This document shows positions 42,882-52,201 of a stretch of 64,000 bases of DNA, piece after piece. Origin of the DNA: Anseongella ginsenosidimutans. GTDB lineage: Bacteria; Bacteroidota; Bacteroidia; Sphingobacteriales; Sphingobacteriaceae. A program made the position numbers and the translations under genes. Position 1 is the first letter of the stretch. Each line of letters starts with the position of its first letter. The stretch spans positions 1,302,001 to 1,366,000 of the forward strand of contig NZ_CP042432.1 in NCBI RefSeq assembly GCF_008033235.1, in the 5' to 3' direction. The notes under the pieces are model-generated. The model was not told where the DNA came from, made no database searches, and saw only the letters and a list, made by a program, of their open reading frames with translations.

Positions 42882-43175
42882 ATGGAACAGATGAGCATTT
42901 CCGAAAAAGCGCGTGTACCTTTTGACTACGAAAAGAAAGGCCTTCCGCGGGCAGTATGCGAGCTTCGGCCAATAATTTTTCGCGAAGGGGATTTATTCCG
43001 CTGTCTTTTGGGGCCCGATCTTCAAAAAGGAATTTCCGGAGAAGGGGCGACCCCTGAAGCAGCCGTTGAAGAATGGGTAAGTTCCCTGCGACAAAGGCTT
43101 CAGGCCCACGCGGAAGATGAAGCTACGCAATATGCAAGGGACGTACTGAATACCTCGGTGAATGACGTTTGGTAA
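42882..43175 (+). CDS. Small HicB-like protein, function unknown
   Basis: 97 residues, not firmly recognised. The stretch LFRCLLGPDLQKGISGEGATPEAAVEEWVSSLRQRLQ resembles the partial RNase H-like fold of HicB antitoxins (the PDL-GxxxxGxTxEEA pattern), but no DNA-binding tail and no HicA toxin gene is present on either side. It is therefore either an orphan HicB-like domain or an unrelated conserved protein. The start has an A-rich leader. It is followed on the same strand by the Gfo/Idh/MocA gene, 66 bp away. Confidence 0.6.
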   Translation: MEQMSISEKARVPFDYEKKGLPRAVCELRPIIFREGDLFRCLLGPDLQKGISGEGATPEAAVEEWVSSLRQRLQAHAEDEATQYARDVLNTSVNDVW

Positions 43176-43241
43176 GGGATTGGTTAATTGAAAAATATTT
43201 CCTACTTTGATCTATGCTTTCCAAACCAAATTAACAAAATC

Positions 43242-44708
43242 ATGAAAGGACCCAGAAAAGATGCTTCAAACCGGTCGCGGAGGGAGTTTATAAGGAATGC
43301 CGCGATCGCTTCTTCCGTTTTTATAGTACCCAGACACGTGTTAGGCGGACCAGGTTTTATATCTCCCAGTGATCAGCTGAACCTGGCCGCCATCGGTGCG
43401 GGCGGAAAGGGCGCAAGCGATATCCGGAATGCTTCAGTCAACGGGCGGGAACGGGTAATTGCCCTCTGTGATGTGGATTTTGCGGGTTCGGCAAAAGCGT
43501 CCGTGGAACGTTTTCCGAACGCAAAGCTTTATGCGGATTACCGGGAAATGCTGGATAAGGAAAAAGATATTGACGCGGTAACGATCTCCACCCCGGACCA
43601 CGTACATGCCCCCGCGGCGAAATATGCGATGGAACGGGGCAAGCATGTCTACGTCCAGAAGCCCATGACCCATAATATCCGGGAAGCCCGGATCCTGACC
43701 CAGATGGCCCGGGATCAGAAAGTTGTTACCCAGATGGGTAATCAGGGCGGGTCTAATGATTTGTTAAAACTTGTGCAAAAATGGGTGGACGAAGATGAGG
43801 TAGGAAAGGTTTCCAAAGTTCAGATCTGGACGAATCGACCCGTATGGCCGCAGGGAGGAGCATTCCCGCAAGCTTCGCCGGGAGAGAAGCCGGACTCGTT
43901 GAGCTGGGACCTTTGGCTGGGCCCCGCTCCTGAGATTCCTTATACCCCCAAACTTCATCCTTTCAACTGGAGAGGATGGTGGAATTACGGTACAGGCGCC
44001 CTGGGCGACGTGGGATGCCACTTAATTGATATACCTTTCCGGACACTTGGTTTGATGTACCCCACGGATGCGGAGTGCAGCGTCGGGTCCGTTTATTCCC
44101 AGATGTGGACGGCTGATTACCACCCGGAAGGCTGCCCGGCCTCGTCTTTCATTACCTTGCATTTCGCAGCTACCAAAAAAAGTAAATCGCCGATAGAAAT
44201 GACCTGGAGCGACGGAGGGATCCGCCCTTCCCACCCGGATATCATCCCGGCTGACCACGACATCGGAGGGGCTGGCAGCGCCAATGGCGTTCTCATTATC
44301 GGGGACAAAGGGATTATTTCCACCAATATCAATGACAGCTCACCAATGATGCCCAAACTCTACCGCAACGACGGTACGGTGGAAACCGCCCCCGAAACCA
44401 AGAAAGACGCCGAACCCGAATACGGTCATCAACGTAAATGGGTAGATGCCTGCAAAGCCGGATTCAATAGCCCCGAACACAAAGGCCTCACCTCCTCTTT
44501 CGACTATGCCGGCCCAATGACGGAAACAGTCCTGATGGGCAATCTTGCCATTCGGAGTTACCTGCTCCGTCGGGAAAACAGCCAGGGCCAGATGGAGTTC
44601 TTTGCCAGGAAAAAACTCCTGTGGGACGGAGAAAACATGCGCATCACCAACCTTGAAGAGGCGAATCAGTTTGTAGGAAGGACCTACCGAAAAGGATTTG
44701 AAGTTTAA
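43242..44708 (+). CDS. Tat-exported Gfo/Idh/MocA-family oxidoreductase
   Basis: 488 residues from the ATG at 43242 (MKGPRKDASN); a TTG frame from 43188 is rejected. The twin-arginine signal is SRREFIRNAAIASSVFIVP. The NAD(P) motif AAIGAGGKGASDI and the VQKPMTHNIREA block with the catalytic Lys define the family. C-terminal features GDVGCHLIDIPFRTLGL and WWNYGTGALGD are typical of the large secreted Bacteroidota/Planctomycetes members. It likely oxidises a sugar or glycoside in the periplasm. It converges on the xylan-type susD across a strong stem-loop. Confidence 0.9.
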   Translation: MKGPRKDASNRSRREFIRNAAIASSVFIVPRHVLGGPGFISPSDQLNLAAIGAGGKGASDIRNASVNGRERVIALCDVDFAGSAKASVERFPNAKLYADYREMLDKEKDIDAVTISTPDHVHAPAAKYAMERGKHVYVQKPMTHNIREARILTQMARDQKVVTQMGNQGGSNDLLKLVQKWVDEDEVGKVSKVQIWTNRPVWPQGGAFPQASPGEKPDSLSWDLWLGPAPEIPYTPKLHPFNWRGWWNYGTGALGDVGCHLIDIPFRTLGLMYPTDAECSVGSVYSQMWTADYHPEGCPASSFITLHFAATKKSKSPIEMTWSDGGIRPSHPDIIPADHDIGGAGSANGVLIIGDKGIISTNINDSSPMMPKLYRNDGTVETAPETKKDAEPEYGHQRKWVDACKAGFNSPEHKGLTSSFDYAGPMTETVLMGNLAIRSYLLRRENSQGQMEFFARKKLLWDGENMRITNLEEANQFVGRTYRKGFEV

Positions 44709-44736
44709 GCATTCCGCCTGGTTTGCGTTTAATAGC

Positions 44737-44761
44737 CCGCGACGGTTAATGTTCGTCGCGG
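44737..44761. terminator. Stem-loop between convergent Gfo/Idh and susD genes
   Basis: CCGCGACG (44737-44744) pairs perfectly with CGTCGCGG (44754-44761), loop of 9 nt, and the flanks TAG/CTA extend the stem past one mismatch. No clear T-tract on either strand. Its position between two stop codons suggests a shared bidirectional terminator. Confidence 0.55.
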
Positions 44762-44778
44762 ACTATAAGAATCAAGCT

Positions 44779-46728
44779 TCAATACCCGGGATTCTGGTAA
44801 GCGGCTTTTTCTGCTTCGGTCATCTCTAAGCCATCAAGCTGTCCCTGGGGAATGGGGCGCAGGTAATGATACGGTTGAATATTGCGTGTGATCGTCTCCG
44901 GCGTATGGTCTCCATAATTGCTTCCTCCTATTTCATAGGCAGATGCGAGATCGGCCCATTTTTGCGTACGTATCAAATCGTACCAGCGATAACCTTCTCC
45001 GTAGTATTCACGCGAACGTTCGGCCAGGATATAGTCAATGTCAATCACGGCTGGTGTAGCGGCGATCATTTCGGCACTATGATCTTCCAATTTGGCGGCA
45101 TTCCCGTTATTATCCCAGCGCCATTTGCCTGCGCGTGAACGAATGACGTTGATCAATTCTGCGGCGCTTTTACCGGCCTGCACCGCCGCGCCTTTTACCG
45201 CCGCTTCGGCAGCAATAAAATAGAGTTCCGAAAACTTGGCAATGTTGAAAGGGCGGGTGCTGCCGGCATTGGGCTGCCCCAGTCCGCCGCCGTTGTCCGT
45301 ACGGTAAACGCCAAGCTTCCAAAGCCCTGGATACACGATCCTGCTGATGCCGCGCGGAGATACTACGAAATCGGATCTTCCGGGTAATACGCCGGCGCCG
45401 ATATTGCTTTTGTAGGTCGAATTTGAATAATCTATTGACCCGGCCGGTTCTTCGTCAAGAAAAGTTAATATAGGTTCACCCGGATAGACTTTCATATTGT
45501 TTGCGTTGTACACGAATGCTTCGCCAGCGCCTCCTTTAGGCCAGTTTCCGCGATAAACGGTTGTAAATGTGCCGTCATAGCGGGAATCATTGGTTTTATC
45601 GGCGAAGGTGTTTTCAATTACACCGATCGTGGGGGCCATACGTGTCCAGGGACGCCCCAGGTCCTGTGATGCTTCACGCTGAACGGAATTTATCACCGTA
45701 TTCCAGGCCGGATCAACAGCGCTTGTGATGTTTGTATAGTTCCAGGTCATCATCCAAACGGCAAAATTATCAGGGGCGCCGCCGCTGCCGTAGGTAAGGC
45801 TGCCTCCGTTATAAAACTCGCTGGTCTCGGTGTGGTCGGCATATAACAGTATTTCATTATTCCGGTCGTTTTGGGCCAGGTTAACGTCATAATAGGTTTC
45901 CTGCAGGCCGAACGGACCCGGGTTATCAATCGCCTCTGCTGCTATATCGTATGCTTGCTGAAAATACCAATGGGCGTCATGCCCGTCGGGGTCGGTACGC
46001 GGCGTTTCCGGGTAGGTAGGAATGTTATTGGGGTTTTCCAGCCACCAGGCATACGTGAGGTACGCTTTTGCCAGGTAGAGGCGGGCTGCTGTTTTGGTGA
46101 CTCCGCCTGTTACACGGCCGGTTTCAGGCAGGTCATTTACCGCTGTGAGCAAATCCGGGAATACGGCCTTTGTGTAAACCTCGGGTACTGTATTTCGCAC
46201 GGAGGTCCTTACAGGATTTGTATTGAATTTCAGTTCTCCCGAACCTAAGTCCAGGGGCACGCCGCCAAAGGTTTGTACAAGTAAAAAGTAGTCGAATGCG
46301 CGAAAGAACCTGGCTTCGGCAATCAAAGCGTCGGATATTGTGCCTATTTCAGCCGCATTTTCGATAATACCGCTCGCGGTGTTAATATTGGAGAACGCGG
46401 TTCCCCATAGTACATCGGCACGGCTGCTGGTAGAAGTAATATCTCCCTGGCCGCTAATGTCCATTACCTTGAAATTCTGGTCGGCGCTTTGGGCGTAAGT
46501 GGCTTCATCGGTGCCGGTAAGGCAAGTGTTATAGTAATAGGCCTGGCCGTAAATATACCGCAGGTGGGCGTACAGGGAGGTGATTCCTCCGTTAATACCC
46601 TTTTCGGTCTTGAAAAAGCCGGGTTCATAGATACTGCGAGGCTCTTCTTCCAGGATATCATTGCAGCCCACCAGAAACAAGGTCATTGCAATTGTTGCCA
46701 GGAACGTAGTTATATAGGTCCGTTTCAT
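44779..46728 (-). CDS. SusD/RagB-family glycan-binding lipoprotein
   Basis: 649 residues, long for the family. Lipobox TLFLVGC; the N-terminal motif RSIYEPGFFKTEKGINGGITSLYAHLRYIYG is typical of SusD. FFRAFDYFLLVQTFGGVPLDLG and the C-terminal EYYGEGYRWYDLIRTQKWADL follow. Extra length lies in the middle (about 300-450), possibly glycan-contacting loops. It is encoded 10 bp after its SusC, behind ECF sigma, FecR and a GH10 xylanase, so the ligand is probably xylan-derived. Transcription runs into the stem-loop at 44737-44761. Confidence 0.93.
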   Translation of the reverse strand: MKRTYITTFLATIAMTLFLVGCNDILEEEPRSIYEPGFFKTEKGINGGITSLYAHLRYIYGQAYYYNTCLTGTDEATYAQSADQNFKVMDISGQGDITSTSSRADVLWGTAFSNINTASGIIENAAEIGTISDALIAEARFFRAFDYFLLVQTFGGVPLDLGSGELKFNTNPVRTSVRNTVPEVYTKAVFPDLLTAVNDLPETGRVTGGVTKTAARLYLAKAYLTYAWWLENPNNIPTYPETPRTDPDGHDAHWYFQQAYDIAAEAIDNPGPFGLQETYYDVNLAQNDRNNEILLYADHTETSEFYNGGSLTYGSGGAPDNFAVWMMTWNYTNITSAVDPAWNTVINSVQREASQDLGRPWTRMAPTIGVIENTFADKTNDSRYDGTFTTVYRGNWPKGGAGEAFVYNANNMKVYPGEPILTFLDEEPAGSIDYSNSTYKSNIGAGVLPGRSDFVVSPRGISRIVYPGLWKLGVYRTDNGGGLGQPNAGSTRPFNIAKFSELYFIAAEAAVKGAAVQAGKSAAELINVIRSRAGKWRWDNNGNAAKLEDHSAEMIAATPAVIDIDYILAERSREYYGEGYRWYDLIRTQKWADLASAYEIGGSNYGDHTPETITRNIQPYHYLRPIPQGQLDGLEMTEAEKAAYQNPGY

Positions 46729-46738
46729 TTTGGTTATT

Positions 46739-49700
46739 CTAAAATGTCAAATTAATACCAAGCATGTAGTTGCGTGTCGCGGGCGCGTTGGTGCCTATGG
46801 TAAGCAGGCGGCTCTGGTAAGCCGTCGTTACCGCCGCGTTTTCATCACCGTATGAATTGGTTTCGGGGTCCAGGCCCGTTTCACGGTGAAAAGGCGAAAA
46901 CAATACGAACGCGTTCTGTACCGTAAAATAAAGGCGAAGCTGGTCAATGCCGGTATTTTGAAGCCAGCCATTCCGGCTAAGGTCATAGCCGAGGGACAAC
47001 GCGCGTATCTTCAGATAGGATGCTTCGAAGTAACCAAGGGTATTGGCGTATTTTGGATTGTCCCCGCTGGTTATTCCGCCGGGTTTGGGGTACCTGGCGC
47101 CGGTATTCTCCGGTGTCCAGTAGTCAACTTTTACGTTCCCCCGGCGCCCGCTCAGCATATTAAGATATCCGGCTCCCGAATGGAGGGTGCTGATAAGGAT
47201 TCCGCCGCTTTTAAAAGCGGCGACAGTGCTGAGGTCAAAACCCTTATACGACACGCGGGTATTAAAACCACCCTGGAATTCAGGTTCCACGCTCATTATT
47301 TGCCGGTCCTCGGGCCCGATCGCTCTTACCGGCGAACCATCAGCATTGTACACGCCGGTATATTTGACCTTGATCATACCTGCATTTCCGCCTGGTTCCA
47401 GAATATCCAGGTAAGGATCGTCTTCCTGCCAAAGCCCGGTTTTCTCGTAATCATAAATTACATTCACCGGGTGGCCGGTGAACCACCAGTTGCTTTCATC
47501 CCGTTCCTGTCCCGAAGCAAGCGATACCAGCTCGTTGCGGTTGCCGTAAACGTTGATTCCCACATCCCATGTCCAGCCGTTCACGTTATCCAGTATCAAC
47601 CCGCTGAGGGAAAGTTCCAGACCTTTATTCCGGGTTTCTCCTATATTGGCTGTGTAGCTGCCCACGCCGGAGGTGCCTGGCAGGTTAACATTAAGCAGAA
47701 TGTCTTTGGTATTGGTTGTGTAGTACTCTATAGTACCGGAAAGGCGATTATTCAGTATGGTAAAATCCAATCCGTAATTCCATGTTTCAGAATATTCCCA
47801 TCCTAAATTTGAATTGGGAAGTGTAGATACGTAGAATCCGGTTGCGTAGGAATCATCTCCAAAGTTATAAGGCCGGGTGCTTAATCGTCCGAGTGTGGCA
47901 TAAGGTGCAATGGCCTGGTTGGACGTTTGTCCGTAGCCAACACGCAGCTTCAGCCTGTTCACCGCGGCAAGGTTTTCCATAAAGGGCATGTTCCCGATAT
48001 TCCAGCCGGCCGATACCGCGGGATAGGTGTGCCATTTATGCCCTTCCGCCAGCCTTGAAGAGCCATCGGAGCGCAGGGTGGCGGTTAGCATATAACGATC
48101 GTCATAAGAATACATTACGCGGCCCATCCATGACATCAAACCGCTCACCTGGTAATCCTGGTCTTCAGGATTAACTGTGATTTCCCCGGCGGCCTGCCCG
48201 ATATTATAGAACTGGAACGCATCGGCGGGAATATCCCTTGCAGACATCGCGGACCGGTTATATTTATTCTGCTCCACGGAATATAAGCCTATCACATTCA
48301 AGCGATGCTTATCGAAGCTGCGATCGTAGGTGAGCAGGTTTTCAACCGCCCAGTGATAGGTATGGGAATTGCTTATCGAAGCGCTTGAAGGGGTTGTGGC
48401 GTTGGAGCTGTTGATACCTTCAGCAGTATATGCCCCGCCGTTGCTCTGACGGTAATCCAGGCCAATATTTGCGCGGTAGCTCAAGCCTTCGATACCGGGG
48501 ATTTTCACTTCTCCATACAGTGCGTTATAGGTTCCATAAGCCCTGGTTTCGTCCAGCCATTTATCCTCCAGTCCTTCTAATAGTTCTCTTGAATATACCC
48601 ACTGCTCGTCCAGGGGCATGTTTACGGTTCGCTTCCATGAGCCGTCCTCGTTATAAGGATTGGCGGTAGGAGACATGCTCAATATGCCATATAGGCCTAC
48701 CTGGGAGCCTTCGGTAATATTATAATTATTGTTGGTGGTAAAGCCGAAGCGGAAATACTCTCCTACCTGCTGGTCAATGGAACCCCGCAGGGAAAAGCGG
48801 TTGTATTGCTGGCCGGGGATCAGGCCTTCGTCGTGATAATAACCGGCGCCGAAATTATAACTGCCTTTTTGTGTGCCGCCGGTAATGCTAACATCATGAC
48901 TGGTGACCACGCCGGTTCTGTATAACAAGTCCTGCCAATCGGTATTTACATCATCGGCTTCATCCAGGGCATTGGTGAATTGGCCGGCGGCCTTACGCAA
49001 GGCGACAAATTCCGGCCCATCCATCATTGGGTATTCAGCGAAAACTGTTTTTGCGCCGTAATAACTATTATAATTCACTTTTGCCTCCTGGCCCGGGCGC
49101 CCTTTACGGGTGGTGACCAATATAACACCGTTGGCGCCGCGGGAGCCGTAAATGGCAGTTGCCGAAGCGTCTTTAAGGATATCAACGCTCTTAATGTCGT
49201 TGGGGTTGATATCGGCGATTGATCCGGCAAAGGGAATCCCGTCCAGTACGATCAGCGGATCGTTGCTGGCAGTCAGGGAGCGGGTACCGCGAATGCGGAT
49301 TTGCATGGTAGCGCCAGGCTTGGATGATGTTTGCGATATTTCTACCCCCGGCAAGCGCCCTTGCAGGGCCTGCGAAATATTGGACGATGGCACCTCCCGC
49401 ATTTTATCCCCGCTTATTGAAACCACGGACCCCGTAACGGCTTCTCTCCGCTGGGTACCGTAACCCACTACCACCACCTCTTCAAGCTGCTGCAAATCTT
49501 CTTCCAGCGTAATATTAATTACTGACTGCTCGCCAACCGCTACTTCCCGGGTTGTGAACCCGATAAAGGAGAATACAAGCACGGCATTTTCATTGGTGAC
49601 CGTAAGAGAAAAATTGCCGTTCTCATCGGTGATGGTTCCGTTAGTTGTTCCTTTTTCAACGATGTTGATTCCCGCCATGGGACTGCCCTCCTTATCCCTG

Positions 49701-50122
49701 ACCGTGCCTTTTACTGTCAGAAGCTGCAGCCCCCATTCGGCAAAGCGAATTCCGGGATCTGATGCGAGCCCCGTCTTGTTCAGCAGGATATAACGGTTGA
49801 TTACTTCATAATCAATTTGGAGGGGGTCAAGAAGCTCTTCAAGAATTCGGTCTAATGATTTGTTCCTGACATCAAGGGTTACTTTACTTCCGGCATTGAT
49901 CAATTCGGGACTGTACATGAACTGTACATCGGTTTCCTTTTCAATGTCCTTCAGGACTTCCCGGAGCGCCTTTCCTTCGGATTCCAGGCTTAATTTTTGT
50001 GCGAGTACCTTTTGCCCGGCGGATTCCTCCGCATTGGCGCAAAATCCCAGCATCAATAGCAAAGAAGGAAGAAGAGAGAGTTTCATTGCCATTACAATTG
50101 ATTTCTTCGGCCTTTTTTTCAT
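46739..50122 (-). CDS. SusC/RagA TonB-dependent transporter with STN signalling domain
   Basis: 1127 residues, frame intact. Signal peptide (LSLLPSLLLMLGFCANA); STN domain at about 48-112 (KALREVLKDIEKETDVQFMYSPELINAGSKVTLDV); CarboxypepD_reg-like domain at about 138-215 (VKGTVRDKEGSPMAGINIVEKG); EEVVVVGYGTQ box; plug with AIYGSRGANGVILVTTRKG; barrel ending YMLGINLTF. The STN domain should contact the FecR at 50231. It imports a glycan, probably xylo-oligosaccharides in view of the GH10 gene. The initiator could also be one of the Met residues a few codons in. Confidence 0.95.
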   Translation of the reverse strand: MKKRPKKSIVMAMKLSLLPSLLLMLGFCANAEESAGQKVLAQKLSLESEGKALREVLKDIEKETDVQFMYSPELINAGSKVTLDVRNKSLDRILEELLDPLQIDYEVINRYILLNKTGLASDPGIRFAEWGLQLLTVKGTVRDKEGSPMAGINIVEKGTTNGTITDENGNFSLTVTNENAVLVFSFIGFTTREVAVGEQSVINITLEEDLQQLEEVVVVGYGTQRREAVTGSVVSISGDKMREVPSSNISQALQGRLPGVEISQTSSKPGATMQIRIRGTRSLTASNDPLIVLDGIPFAGSIADINPNDIKSVDILKDASATAIYGSRGANGVILVTTRKGRPGQEAKVNYNSYYGAKTVFAEYPMMDGPEFVALRKAAGQFTNALDEADDVNTDWQDLLYRTGVVTSHDVSITGGTQKGSYNFGAGYYHDEGLIPGQQYNRFSLRGSIDQQVGEYFRFGFTTNNNYNITEGSQVGLYGILSMSPTANPYNEDGSWKRTVNMPLDEQWVYSRELLEGLEDKWLDETRAYGTYNALYGEVKIPGIEGLSYRANIGLDYRQSNGGAYTAEGINSSNATTPSSASISNSHTYHWAVENLLTYDRSFDKHRLNVIGLYSVEQNKYNRSAMSARDIPADAFQFYNIGQAAGEITVNPEDQDYQVSGLMSWMGRVMYSYDDRYMLTATLRSDGSSRLAEGHKWHTYPAVSAGWNIGNMPFMENLAAVNRLKLRVGYGQTSNQAIAPYATLGRLSTRPYNFGDDSYATGFYVSTLPNSNLGWEYSETWNYGLDFTILNNRLSGTIEYYTTNTKDILLNVNLPGTSGVGSYTANIGETRNKGLELSLSGLILDNVNGWTWDVGINVYGNRNELVSLASGQERDESNWWFTGHPVNVIYDYEKTGLWQEDDPYLDILEPGGNAGMIKVKYTGVYNADGSPVRAIGPEDRQIMSVEPEFQGGFNTRVSYKGFDLSTVAAFKSGGILISTLHSGAGYLNMLSGRRGNVKVDYWTPENTGARYPKPGGITSGDNPKYANTLGYFEASYLKIRALSLGYDLSRNGWLQNTGIDQLRLYFTVQNAFVLFSPFHRETGLDPETNSYGDENAAVTTAYQSRLLTIGTNAPATRNYMLGINLTF

Positions 50123-50175
50123 AAATTACATCAGTTTTGTTGGTTAGAGTAAACAATTACTTTACGGAACCTTAT

Positions 50176-50214
50176 CGTATTGCGCTCCGCCCTGCCCGGC
50201 GGGGACGCAATACG
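50176..50214 (-). promoter_or_regulatory. Long stem-loop between fecR and susC
   Basis: CGTATTGCG (50176-50184) pairs perfectly with CGCAATACG (50206-50214); inside it CCGCC pairs with GGCGG. No T-tract follows on the minus strand. It lies in the 108-bp fecR-susC spacer, the same place as the hairpin at 22875-22899 in the other ECF locus. Confidence 0.6.
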
Positions 50215-50230
50215 TTTATCATCCGGCACA

Positions 50231-51385
50231 CTATCTGCAGCCCTTCGCATAGATCACGACGCTTCCGTCAATAATCTCATACGAAGCATTTACCACTTTG
50301 CAGATCATTTCCAGCTTTTCAAAAAACGGCTCGTCACCGAGGGTGGCTGATAAAGAACAGGACGCCACGATTCGTTCATCATAAATAATGGGAATACCGT
50401 ACACCTTCTGCAGTTCTTCAAATACCTCTCTCAGGGGTGTTCTGTCAAAGCGAAAAAGTTCCTTTTCCTTTCGCTCCACGGGCTCCCAGACCGGCTCGGG
50501 CGCATCCACTAAGCCCTTTTCCAGGCTTTTTCGTTTTCTGTCATACTTTACCCGTTGATTCGGGCGCAGGATCAATGCGGTAGAAGCATCGTCCTCTTTC
50601 GCCACGTAAACTTTCCCGGTTTTTACGCTTACTTCCGCCAGCTGCTCTCCTGGCTGTGCGCGCACGCGGAAGCTGGTTCCCAGCACCCGGGTAACAATTT
50701 CACCTGCATGCACAAGAAATGGCCTTGCCGGCTCCCTGGAAACATCAAAGAACGCTTCTCCGCTCAGTATGACTTCCCGTTTCCCTTCAAAATACCGGTA
50801 ACGGATGGTGCTGTTCTCACTCAGGGAAACCAGGCTTTGGTCCGGAAGCCTGATCTGCACGACTGAATCGCCCTTGTTTTCATACCTGCCCGAAAGAGGC
50901 AGCTGTTCAACCCGGGAACTTGTGGCGCCGGAAGAAAAATCTTTCTGTGATGCGACAAGCAGCCATCCCAGGCTCAGCCCCATGAAAATAACTGCGGCCG
51001 CTGCTTTGAACCAGGTTTTGCGATAAACCGGGCGTTTAATGACCTGCAGGTATTGTTTTTGTTCCGTTTCAGCGGCGCCGGATTCGCCGCCAGGCTGCGA
51101 GTTTTCAACCGCCTGCCCGTTCACCGGCATATAGGAAAGGTCTTCTATTCCGGCACGGATCCGGAGTATTTCATTTTCAATTTCCTTATCCGACAGCAAA
51201 GGCTCTTTCAGCTGCAAAGCCAGCACAATCGCTTTTGCGGTAATTATCTGCTCAGCCTGTTCCGCATGATCCTTTTCCCAGTTAGTCCACCGTACAGTAT
51301 CGGCATCCGGCCGTGCAAGCACCCAATCTCTGAAAGAAGGGTCGGATACCAGCTGTTCAATAATTTGATTCACGGGTTCATCCAT
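50231..51385 (-). CDS. FecR-family anti-sigma factor
   Basis: 384 residues. Cytoplasmic N-terminal segment (about 1-125), one transmembrane helix (about 131-147, FKAAAAVIFMGLSLGWLLVAS), and a periplasmic FecR domain with QIRLPDQSLVSLSENSTIRYRYFEGKREVILSGEAFFDV. A C-terminal STN-like DUF4974 domain (about 310-380, TPLREVFEELQKVYGIPIIY) ends the protein. It should restrain the sigma factor encoded 88 bp upstream and receive the signal from the SusC STN domain. A small stem-loop (CCTTATA/TATAAGG, 51396-51414) lies just before its start. Confidence 0.93.
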   Translation of the reverse strand: MDEPVNQIIEQLVSDPSFRDWVLARPDADTVRWTNWEKDHAEQAEQIITAKAIVLALQLKEPLLSDKEIENEILRIRAGIEDLSYMPVNGQAVENSQPGGESGAAETEQKQYLQVIKRPVYRKTWFKAAAAVIFMGLSLGWLLVASQKDFSSGATSSRVEQLPLSGRYENKGDSVVQIRLPDQSLVSLSENSTIRYRYFEGKREVILSGEAFFDVSREPARPFLVHAGEIVTRVLGTSFRVRAQPGEQLAEVSVKTGKVYVAKEDDASTALILRPNQRVKYDRKRKSLEKGLVDAPEPVWEPVERKEKELFRFDRTPLREVFEELQKVYGIPIIYDERIVASCSLSATLGDEPFFEKLEMICKVVNASYEIIDGSVVIYAKGCR

Positions 51386-51473
51386 GATTTAGGTTCCTTA
51401 TACTTTATATAAGGCTCCCTTTTCAAAAATCTACTGGATTTCCGGAATTTTTTTTGAATAATCCTCCCCTACA

Positions 51474-52085
51474 CTAGTGATACGATCGCAAGAGCAGCAG
51501 GAAAACTACCATATGCAGGGAGCCGGCCAGGGCCTTTAGCCGTTTAAGCGCATCGTGCAGGTGATTATAGACAGACTGTTTACTTACGGACATGATGGCG
51601 GCGATCTCGTTAATATCAGCATCCATGTAAAAGCGCAGGTAAATCACTTCCTGTTGCCGCCGGGAGAGCTGGTTCAACAATTCCCGCATTTTTAAGGCCA
51701 GGGCAGTCAATTGCTCGTCGCGAATTATATGGCTTTCCCGGGGAAGTTCCCTGTCATATCCTGCATAGAAGAGCGTTCCTTCGTCCAGCGGTTCCGGTTT
51801 TTTCTTCTGCAATTCCCTGATCAGCCTTCTTCTGAGTGATTTCAACAGGTAGAATTTTACATAACCTGTTTCGCTGATGGTGCTTCGGTTCTTCCAAAGG
51901 TCCAGGCAGATTTCCTGGATACAATCTTTCAATAGTTCCGCGTTTGCCGTAAACCGGATGCCATAGGCGTACAAATCATGGTAGTAATGACTGATCAGCT
52001 CACCCAAAGCGTCTCCCTTGCCAGCCCTGAACTGGTTCCAAAGCTTTGCGGCTTCTTCCCTGGAAAATGCAGAAGCAGAACGCAT
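51474..52085 (-). CDS. ECF sigma factor, Bacteroidota FecI-like
   Basis: 203 residues. Region 2 at about 25-90 (NAELLKDCIQEICLDLWKNRSTISET) and region 4 at about 125-185 (LSRRQQEVIYLRFYMDADINEIAAIMSVSKQSVYNHLHDALKRLK). A hydrophobic tail (VVFLLLL) ends the protein, as in the sigma at 20951. It is transcribed ahead of fecR, susC and susD on the minus strand and should control them. TAGCTTTG on the minus strand (52114-52107) is a perfect -7 box 22 bp before the ATG, but no TTG lies at the right distance. Confidence 0.93.
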   Translation of the reverse strand: MRSASAFSREEAAKLWNQFRAGKGDALGELISHYYHDLYAYGIRFTANAELLKDCIQEICLDLWKNRSTISETGYVKFYLLKSLRRRLIRELQKKKPEPLDEGTLFYAGYDRELPRESHIIRDEQLTALALKMRELLNQLSRRQQEVIYLRFYMDADINEIAAIMSVSKQSVYNHLHDALKRLKALAGSLHMVVFLLLLRSYH

Positions 52086-52201
52086 GGAGATATATATTGG
52101 TTAAGGCAAAGCTATACACAAGGCCCGCCTTAAAAGTACATGTTTTTTGCAAGTACTGACTATATATTATCAAGCGATGCCTTGTGATCGCAATACGGGG
52201 T

